In this document: positions 43,162-50,524 of the stretch, in pieces
Layout of the letters: the number at the start of each line of letters is the position of its first letter
Position numbering within the stretch: the stretch's first letter is position 1
DNA from: Rhodospirillales bacterium
GTDB lineage: Bacteria; Pseudomonadota; Alphaproteobacteria; Reyranellales; Reyranellaceae
Direction of reading: 5' to 3'
DNA length: 50,524 bases
Assembly: GCA_009377525.1 (NCBI GenBank)
Contig: WHTW01000031.1
Coordinates: 9,664-60,187, forward strand
The notes under the pieces: generated by a model
The model's database searches: none
What the model was told of the DNA's origin: nothing
What the model saw: the letters and a program-made list of their open reading frames with translations, nothing else
Translations under genes and position numbers: made by a program

Positions 43162-44685
43162 TCACTGGGGTTGTCGGCTCTTCCACAATCGCGTTCCGAT
43201 TAACGTCACGCCAAGAAATGCAACCATAGCCAGCAATGTCCAGTCGCCCCAGCGGGCATAGGGAGTGGCCACACGCGGCGCGGGAAGGCGGTGGTCGATG
43301 ATGCCCTCCCGTTGCATATCGAGTGACGCCAGAACGCGGCCGTAGGCATCGATCACCGCCGATACGCCGGTGTTGGCGGCGCGGATCATGGGCAGGCCTT
43401 CCTCGATGGTGCGCAACCGCGCGCTGGTCAAGTGTTGGTACGGTCCGCTCGACAGGCCGAACCAGGCATCGTTGGTGACATTGAGCAGCCACTGCGGCCT
43501 GGCCCCCGGGCCGGTCACCGCCGCAGGGAAGATGACCTCGTAGCAGATCACCGGCGAGAAGGACGGCAGCCCGCCGGTCGGCGTGAGCGTCACCCGCCCC
43601 TCGCCGACCTCGAACGAGCCGCGTCCGATCATGCCCGAGACCGGCGCCAGCTGCTTGTGGAAAGGGATGTATTCGCCGAGCGGCACGAGATGGACCTTGT
43701 CGTAGTGGGCGGCAATGGCGCCCGTCCCGTCGACCACCAGCAGGGAGTTCCACACGCCGTCCTCGGGCCGCGGCGTGCCGCGCGCCGCACCGGTCAACAG
43801 CAGGCCGCCCGGCGGCACCGCCTGCGCCATGATCGCGAGCGCCGCTGATCCGGGCTCGATGATCTGGGGTGGCGCCGTCTCGGGCCAGACCACGGCGGCC
43901 AGGCGGTCGAAGCCCGGCTGGCGGCTCATCTGCACCAGCTTGGCGATCTGTTGGGCACGGGTTTCCGGCCGCCATTTCTGCGATTGCGGCACGTTGGGCT
44001 GCACGATGCGGATCCAAGGGCCGCTGCCCTGGCCGTTTCCACTTTCGATGGCGGCCATCGCCGACTGGCCGGCCCAGCCGGCGAGGCCGACGACCAGGAG
44101 TGCTGCGATCGATGCCCGCCAGCCTGCCGTCGGCGCGGCGAGCACGAGGAAGGTCAACATGCCAAGGCCATAGACGCCGAACAGCGCCGCGCCCTGTAGC
44201 AAAGGCGTGGCAAAGCCCCAGACATGCGCCAGCGGATTCCAGGGATAGCCGGTGAAGAGGTGCCCGCGCAGCCACTCTGCAACCGTCCAGGCGATCGCCA
44301 GCACAACCAGACGGCTGTAGCGGCCGGCCAGATCAGGCCAGCGATCGATGATGCGACGCGATGCCCAGGCGGCGAAGCCAGGGAAGAATCCCAGCACAAC
44401 CGCGAGGCCGGCGACAATCGGCGGGCCGAGCAGGGCGAAGTCGGCCGGCGGCACGTAGAAGGCTTCCAGGATCCAGTAGGAGCCGACGGCGAAATGGCCT
44501 GTGCCCCAGGCCAGCCCGCGCCAGAAGGCGCTCAGCGGTGTGGGCGCGGCCTGCCACAGCCAGACATAGGCCACGACGCCCACGATCGCGAGCGGCAGCC
44601 AGTAGAGCGGCGGCATGGCCAGCGCCGCCAACGCTCCCGCCACCAAGGCCGCGCCCAAGGCGCGCCATCCCTGCAGCTTGATCAC
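43162..44685 (-). CDS. lnt: Apolipoprotein N-acyltransferase
   Basis: Inner-membrane enzyme that adds the third acyl chain to lipoproteins. The 507-residue product has about six N-terminal helices, then a periplasmic nitrilase domain with catalytic Glu in VVWPETA, Lys in YDKVHLVPLGEY and Cys in PVICYEVIFP, and a last C-terminal helix. The start MIKLQGWRALG is family-typical. It is 27 bp downstream of the CBS-protein gene, as usual in alphaproteobacteria. Confidence 0.95.
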   Translation of the reverse strand: MIKLQGWRALGAALVAGALAALAMPPLYWLPLAIVGVVAYVWLWQAAPTPLSAFWRGLAWGTGHFAVGSYWILEAFYVPPADFALLGPPIVAGLAVVLGFFPGFAAWASRRIIDRWPDLAGRYSRLVVLAIAWTVAEWLRGHLFTGYPWNPLAHVWGFATPLLQGAALFGVYGLGMLTFLVLAAPTAGWRASIAALLVVGLAGWAGQSAMAAIESGNGQGSGPWIRIVQPNVPQSQKWRPETRAQQIAKLVQMSRQPGFDRLAAVVWPETAPPQIIEPGSAALAIMAQAVPPGGLLLTGAARGTPRPEDGVWNSLLVVDGTGAIAAHYDKVHLVPLGEYIPFHKQLAPVSGMIGRGSFEVGEGRVTLTPTGGLPSFSPVICYEVIFPAAVTGPGARPQWLLNVTNDAWFGLSSGPYQHLTSARLRTIEEGLPMIRAANTGVSAVIDAYGRVLASLDMQREGIIDHRLPAPRVATPYARWGDWTLLAMVAFLGVTLIGTRLWKSRQPQ

Positions 44686-44712
44686 GGCAGCTTGATCACG
44701 ACTGGGCGGCGA

Positions 44713-45672
44713 TCAGGGCACGGCCGGCGCCGTGCTCGGCGGCCTTACGCGCAGGCGCCTGATGCGCCTCGGGTCGACGTCGAGCACTTCGAACTCGACG
44801 CCCGACGGATGGCGCACGACCTCGCCGCGCTCGGGGATGCGGCCGAGCAGGGAGAAGATCAGGCCGCCCACCGTATCGATCTCGCGCCGCTCGTCCTCCG
44901 ACAGCACGTTGCCGATCTCCTGCTCCAGAAGCTCGACCGGCGTGCGGCCGTTGACGTCGATCGTGCCGTCGACGCGACGGGCGACCGTCGGCGTCTGGGC
45001 GACATCGTGCTCGTCCTCGATCTCGCCCACGATCTCCTCGACCAGGTCCTCGATGGTGAGGAGACCGTCGGTGCCGCCGAACTCGTCGACCACCAGCGCC
45101 ATGTGGGTGCGCGAACGGCGCATGTCGAGCAGCATGTCGAGCACCGGCAAGGTCGGCGCCACGAACACGACGCGGCGCAATATGTCGCGCAGGTTGAACT
45201 TCTTGGCCGTGCCCCAGTAGGCCAGCACGTCCTTGATGTGGATCATGCCGATCACGTCGTCGAGCGATTCGCGGTAGATCGGATAGCGCGAATGGGCCTC
45301 GGTCTGGATCAGACGCACGACCTCGTCGAGCGGCGTGTCGGCGGCGATGCCGACGATGTCGACGCGCGGCACCATGACGTCGGCCACCGTCTTGTCGCGC
45401 AGCTTCAGGATGTTGGCGAGGAGGACGCGCTGGTCCTCGCTGATCGGCGTGTCGCTCTCGGGCGCCTCCTCGATCAGCTCCTCGATCGCCTCGCGCACCG
45501 CCTCGTTCTTGTCGCGCCGCCGCAGGCGTCGCAGGATGGCACGCAGGAGGCCGCCGCTCGAAGGCACCACCTCCGGAACGGTCGCGGGTTTTGGCGTTGG
45601 TGTTGCGGAGGGCTCACTCACCGAATCCGGGCTGTTGCCCGGTCGCGTACTGTGCGCTGTGGAGTCCGGCAT
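44713..45672 (-). CDS. CorC/HlyC-type CBS-domain protein
   Basis: A 319-residue cytoplasmic protein of the CorC branch (no DUF21 membrane domain). After a Pro/Ser-rich N-terminus (1-45) come two CBS domains (about 95-215; VADVMVPRVDIVGI, SRYPIYRESLDDVIGMIHIK, RTHMALVVDEFGGTDGLLT) and a CorC_HlyC C-terminal domain (about 230-310). In this position it is often described with magnesium/cobalt efflux or envelope quality control. Directly upstream of lnt. Confidence 0.92.
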   Translation of the reverse strand: MPDSTAHSTRPGNSPDSVSEPSATPTPKPATVPEVVPSSGGLLRAILRRLRRRDKNEAVREAIEELIEEAPESDTPISEDQRVLLANILKLRDKTVADVMVPRVDIVGIAADTPLDEVVRLIQTEAHSRYPIYRESLDDVIGMIHIKDVLAYWGTAKKFNLRDILRRVVFVAPTLPVLDMLLDMRRSRTHMALVVDEFGGTDGLLTIEDLVEEIVGEIEDEHDVAQTPTVARRVDGTIDVNGRTPVELLEQEIGNVLSEDERREIDTVGGLIFSLLGRIPERGEVVRHPSGVEFEVLDVDPRRIRRLRVRPPSTAPAVP

Positions 45673-45713
45673 GGTCGTTAAGATAGGCTATCGCTGCGGC
45701 GTTGCAATGACGG

Positions 45714-46553
45714 ATGTTCCTTATGCGTTCCTGCAAACTTCCTTCCGGCGCGGCCATGCCGGTCTTTGGCCTTGGAACTTGGCGCATGGGCGAGAGCGGC
45801 CGACGGCGCGCCGATGAGCTCGATGCGCTGAAATATGGGATTGAACTCGGCTATCCCATGATCGACACCGCCGAGATGTACGGCGAGGGCGGCGCCGAGG
45901 AGATCGTCGGCGAGGCGATCAAGGGAAAGGCCAAGCGGCCCTACACCGTGAGCAAGGTCTACCCCCACAATGCCTCGCGCGCCGGTACGGTTGCGGCGTG
46001 CGAACGCAGCCTCAAGCGCATGGGCATCGACCGCATCGATCTCTACCTGCTGCACTGGCGCGGCGGGGCGCGGCTGGCGGAGACGTTCGAGGCGTTCCAC
46101 CGCCTGCGCGAGGCGGGGAAGATCGCCGACTTCGGCGTCAGCAACTTCGACCGCGCCGACATGGAGGACGCCGCCCGCCTCGACAAGGGCCTGACCGGCT
46201 CCAATCAGGTGCTGTATTGCCTGTCGCGCCGCGGGCCGGAGTTCGACCTGCTGCCCCTGATGCGCAAGCGATCGATCCCGCTGATGGCCTACTCGCCACT
46301 CGACCAGGGCGGCCTGTTGCGCAAGCCGGCGCTGAAGAAGCTCGCCGACGAGGTCGGCTGCACGCCGGCGCAACTGGCGCTCGCCTGGGTTCTCGCCCAG
46401 CCCGGCGTCGTCACCATCCCCAAATCGTCCAGCCGCGAGCGCGTGAAGGAGAATTTCGGCGCCCTCGAGGTGAAGCTCTCGCCAAAGATCCTGGCCGACC
46501 TCGACCGCGCCTTCCCGCCGCCCAAAGGCAAGCAGCCGCTGGAAATGCTTTAG
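45714..46553 (+). CDS. Aldo/keto reductase
   Basis: NADPH-dependent oxidoreductase of 279 residues. The catalytic tetrad is Asp51 and Tyr56 (DTAEMYGEGG), Lys81 (TVSKVYP) and His114 (LLHWRG). The C-terminal IPKSSSRERVKEN binds the cofactor phosphate. Start 45714 or 45723 are both possible (three residues apart). The gene is on the strand opposite to the housekeeping block that it interrupts, 41 bp from the divergent corC-type start. Confidence 0.92.
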   Translation: MFLMRSCKLPSGAAMPVFGLGTWRMGESGRRRADELDALKYGIELGYPMIDTAEMYGEGGAEEIVGEAIKGKAKRPYTVSKVYPHNASRAGTVAACERSLKRMGIDRIDLYLLHWRGGARLAETFEAFHRLREAGKIADFGVSNFDRADMEDAARLDKGLTGSNQVLYCLSRRGPEFDLLPLMRKRSIPLMAYSPLDQGGLLRKPALKKLADEVGCTPAQLALAWVLAQPGVVTIPKSSSRERVKENFGALEVKLSPKILADLDRAFPPPKGKQPLEML

Positions 46554-46555
46554 TC

Positions 46556-46622
46556 TCTTCCGGACCGCCGGCTTCCAGCCGGCTCATGATTCGAGCCGGC
46601 TGGAAGCCGGCGGTCCGGAAGA
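46556..46622. repeat. Nested palindrome family, copy 4
   Basis: Perfect 30-bp arms (TCTTCCGGACCGCCGGCTTC... at 46556-46585 and 46593-46622) with loop ATGATTC. Each arm contains GCCGGC-TTCCA-GCCGGC type self-complementarity. It lies between the convergent aldo/keto reductase and dehydrogenase genes, 3 bp after one stop and 2 bp from the other. Confidence 0.92.
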
Positions 46623-46623
46623 C

Positions 46624-47565
46624 TCACGCGTTGCTCTTATCGCGGAGGACGGCGGCGATGTCGGCGGGGTCGACCTTGATCGTGAGCCCCGACCGCTCCT
46701 TCTGCAGGATCATCGACGAGCGCGAATCGCGGCCTTCCCAGCCGCGGGCCAGCGCCTCCGTCATCTCCTCGAGCGTCAGGTTGGCGAGCCGCATCGGCAC
46801 GCCCATCTCGCGGCCGACCTGGGTGGCGAGCGACACGTCCTTGTGCGCGAGCTTGAGCGCAAAGCGCGGCGGATCAAAAATGTCGGGCAGGAAATGGTCG
46901 GCCAAGCCGTCGAAGGTGCGCCGCCGGCCGGTGACGCCGTTGCGCACGGCCTTCCACAAGGTCAGCGGATCGACGCCGGCCTTCACACCCATGGTGAAGG
47001 CCTCGGCCAACGCCGTCTGGATCATGTAGCCGCTGAGGTTGTGCACCAGCTTGGCGACCGAGGCCGCGCCGAGCGGGCCGATATAGGAGACCTGGTCGCC
47101 GGCGGCGTCGAGCACCGGGCGGTAACGCTGGAAGACCTGCTCATCGCCGCCGACCCAGATCGCCATCTTGCCCGAGGCGGCGCCCGACGGACCGCCGCTC
47201 ACCGGGCTGTCGAGCAGCACGGCGCCGCGCTCGGCGAACAGCGGCTCGAGACTGCGAATGACGGTCGGCGAATTGGTCGTGAGATCGAACAGAGGCTGGC
47301 CGCGCGACATGCCGGCAATCAATCCCTTGTCGCCGCGCACGACGGCTTCGAACTCCTTCGGCCCCGGCAGCGAGGTGAAGACAACCTCGGTGGCCTCGGC
47401 AACCGCCTTCGGCGAATCGGCCCATTCGGCGCCGGCCGCGCAGATCTTCTCAGCGGCCTGGCGCCGCGCATCGTGCACCACCATCTCGTGGCCGGCCTTG
47501 TGCATGTTGGCCGAGATGCCCGAGCCCATCGTGCCCAGGCCGACGAATCCCACCCGCATTGTCAT
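46624..47565 (-). CDS. NAD(P)-dependent 3-hydroxyisobutyrate dehydrogenase-family protein
   Basis: A 313-residue beta-hydroxyacid dehydrogenase. The Rossmann motif is FVGLGTMGSG (7-16); the substrate loop DSPVSGGPSGA and the catalytic Lys in AKLVHNL follow. Relatives act on 3-hydroxyisobutyrate, tartronate semialdehyde or glyoxylate; no substrate is assigned. It starts 9 bp after the ybeY stop, so it may ride on the miaB-phoH-ybeY transcript. Confidence 0.92.
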   Translation of the reverse strand: MTMRVGFVGLGTMGSGISANMHKAGHEMVVHDARRQAAEKICAAGAEWADSPKAVAEATEVVFTSLPGPKEFEAVVRGDKGLIAGMSRGQPLFDLTTNSPTVIRSLEPLFAERGAVLLDSPVSGGPSGAASGKMAIWVGGDEQVFQRYRPVLDAAGDQVSYIGPLGAASVAKLVHNLSGYMIQTALAEAFTMGVKAGVDPLTLWKAVRNGVTGRRRTFDGLADHFLPDIFDPPRFALKLAHKDVSLATQVGREMGVPMRLANLTLEEMTEALARGWEGRDSRSSMILQKERSGLTIKVDPADIAAVLRDKSNA

Positions 47566-47995
47566 TTCCTTCCCTCAGTATGGATCGGCGATTCCGAGCT
47601 TGGCGAGGACCCGCCGCTCCAGCGCCTCCATGCGCTCGGCATCGGCCTCGCTCGTCTCGTGATCGTAGCCCAACAGATGGAGCGTACCATGCACGACGAG
47701 ATGGGCGAGGTGATCGGCAGCCGTCTTGCCTTGCGACTTGGCCTCTCGCCAGACGGTCTGGCGCGCCAGCACGATGTCACCCAGGAAATCGCGTTCGCCC
47801 GACGGGTAGGACAGGACGTTGGTCGGCTTGTCCTTCCGGCGATCACGCGCGTTCAGCGCACGCACGCGCCTGTCGTCGGCAAGCGCGATGGCGAGCGAGC
47901 GTTTGCGGTTGTTGGTCGCGGCGCGCGCGGCCTTGCGCACCAGCCGCTCGACGCCCGGCAAGGCCTTGGCCCATGCCGGGTCAAGCAGGACAACG

Positions 47996-48975
<980 letters not shown>

Positions 48976-48979
<4 letters not shown>

Positions 48980-50388
48980 GCGGCGGCCTCGTAGGCACGG
49001 GTGACGATCTCGCCGGCCAGGCTGTTGGCATGGCCTTCGATCAGGCGAGCCTCGACGATATGGCCGATCAGCCGCTCATTGCCCTCGGCATAGACCGACT
49101 GCAGCCACGGCGTCTTGCCGACGATCTGGCCGGGCTTGCGGCCGGTCTCGGCGAACAGCACCGGGACGGTGGCACCGACCTTGGAGATGTTGAAGTCGCG
49201 TGCCTGTTGGCCGAGCAGCGCCTGCAGGGCGGCGAGCCGCGCCGCCTTCACCGCCTCGGGCACTTGGTCGGGCATGGCGGAGCCCGGCGTGCCGGGACGA
49301 CGGCTGTACTTGAAGGAGAAGGCCGAGGCGAACCCCACCTCGTCGACCAGCCGCATGGTGTCGTCGAAGTCGGCATCGCTTTCACCCGGGAAGCCGACGA
49401 TGAAGTCGGACGACAGGGCAAGGTCGGGCCGAGCGGCTCGCAGGCGATCGACCAGACGCACGAAGAGATCGCGCCCATGGCGGCGGTTCATCGCCTCGAG
49501 GATCCGGTCGGAACCCGACTGCACCGGCAGGTGCAGGTACGGCATGAGCTGCGGCACCGCGCCGTGGGCGGCGATCAGGTCGTCGTCCATGTCGCGCGGA
49601 TGGGAGGTGGTGTAGCGGATGCGCGCCACGCCATCGATCTCGGCCACGGCGCGGATCAGGCGCGCCAGCGACCACGTCGATCCATCTGCGGCCTCGCCGT
49701 GATAGGCGTTGACGTTCTGGCCGAGCAGCGTGATCTCGATCGCGCCCGCCGCCACGAGCTGTCGCGCTTCGCTCAGCACCGCGGACGCCGGCCGCGAATA
49801 CTCCGCACCGCGCGTATAAGGCACGACGCAGAAGGTGCAGAACTTGTCGCAACCTTCCTGGATCGACAGGAAGGCCGAGCCGGCGCGCACGCCCTGCGGC
49901 GCGGGCAGGTGATCGAACTTGCTCTCGGCCGGGAAGTCGGTGTCGAGCACGCCGGCGCCCGGCAGGCGCTTGCCGGCGCGGCGCAGCGCGGCCTTGCGTT
50001 CGGCCTCGGCCAGAAGCTCGGGCAGGCGGTGGTAGGCCTGCGGGCCGACGACGATGTCGACGGCGGGCTGGCGGCGCACGATCTCCTCGCCCTCGGCCTG
50101 GGCGACGCAGCCTGCCACGGCGATGGTGAGATCGCGGCCCTCGGCGCGGCGCTCGCTTTTGGCGTCGCGCAGGCGGCCGAGCTCGGAATAGACCTTCTCC
50201 GAGGCACGCTCGCGGATGTGGCAGGTGTTCAGCACGACAAGGTCGGCCTGCTCGGGCGTGTCGGCCATGGCATAGCCCAGCGGCCGCAGGACGTCGGCCA
50301 TGCGGTCCGAATCGTAGACGTTCATCTGGCACCCGTAGGTGCGGATGAACACGCGCTTGCGCTGCCCGTCGGTGCGGACGTCCGTCAT
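48976..50388 (-). CDS. miaB: tRNA-2-methylthio-N6-dimethylallyladenosine synthase
   Basis: Radical-SAM methylthiotransferase acting on tRNA position 37. In 470 residues the auxiliary cluster Cys are Cys20 (TYGCQMN), Cys56 (NTCHIRE) and Cys94 (AGCVAQ); the radical-SAM cluster is Cys180, Cys184, Cys187 (GCDKFCTFC). A C-terminal TRAM domain follows (about 400-465). ATG 50388 follows CGGAG; an open frame to 50490 is not supported. First gene of the block in this window. Confidence 0.95.
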
Positions 50389-50482
50389 CGGTCTCCGTTG
50401 CAGGAACGGCCGGGTTCTATCACTGCGGGAGGCGGTGGTCGAGGGGCGGCAAATGCCTCCCCACGCTTTGCGTCTGTCGGAT

Positions 50483-50524
50483 TCACACATCGTGACGCCG
50501 CAAGGTGGTGCCGTACTTGATGGC
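50483..50524 (-). CDS. Possible 3' end of an upstream gene (partial)
   Basis: Thirteen codons read [13 protein letters not shown] before TGA 50483-50485 on the minus strand. The frame is open to the window edge. Too short for identification. The 94 bp between it and miaB hold the miaB ribosome site and no other feature I can see. Confidence 0.25.
   Translation of the reverse strand, partial: AIKYGTTLRRHDV

Overview
The window is GC-rich bacterial chromosome with dense, short-spaced genes. It reads as an alphaproteobacterium: the block miaB, phoH-like, ybeY, corC-type CBS protein, lnt, a PraR/PhrR-like XRE regulator and metK (48976 back to 40872) is a typical alphaproteobacterial neighbourhood, and an MmcB-family protein is present. 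A Reyranella- or Bradyrhizobium-like soil organism is plausible, but the species cannot be named from the sequence alone.

Layout. 1-599: dispersed repeat with a built-in promoter. 600-6130 (minus): complete peptide/dipeptide-type ABC importer (binding protein, two permeases, two ATPases). 6219-17280: accessory metabolism (VOC protein, HpcH/HpaI aldolase, benzoylformate-decarboxylase-like TPP enzyme, GMC oxidoreductase, Asp/Glu-racemase-like protein, acyl-CoA dehydrogenase, hydrolase, class II aldolase, Lrp regulator). This part holds several decayed genes: an internally deleted Bug/TctC binding protein, a frameshifted ion-channel protein and a TauE/LysR deletion scar. 17871-24901 (minus): one long operon encoding a periplasmic molybdenum hydroxylase (IorAB type), a SoxE/FccA-like cytochrome, a SoxF/FccB flavoprotein and SoxX, SoxY, SoxZ, SoxA, ending in a broken TAXI-type TRAP binding protein. 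25119-28256: stand-alone class III cyclase and a divergent OmpR/EnvZ-type pair. 28253-29311: a ResA-like redoxin with an in-frame UGA exactly at the redox-Cys position, a strong selenoprotein candidate. 29427-34567: second TPP enzyme, MoxR ATPase/VWA pair, cytochrome b561 and cytochrome c'. 34568-36290: TetR gene flanked by a duplicated double-hairpin element and a long regulatory intergenic region. 36291-40667: two Sel1-repeat proteins, MmcB, a type I secretion-like ABC exporter. 40872-50388: the conserved housekeeping block, interrupted by an aldo/keto reductase and a 3-hydroxyisobutyrate-dehydrogenase-like gene. The last 130 bases hold at most the 3' end of another gene.

How parts fit. The sox-type operon would feed electrons from periplasmic sulfur (and an unknown Mo-hydroxylase substrate) into c-type cytochromes; SoxB and SoxCD are not in the window. 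Three families of palindromic intergenic elements recur (four nested palindromes with a TCATGA-like centre; three bipartite hairpin elements; two G/C-rich double hairpins). A 17-bp motif TGCAAAARTGCATAYCT occurs upstream of the XRE gene and twice upstream of tetR, which suggests a small regulon.
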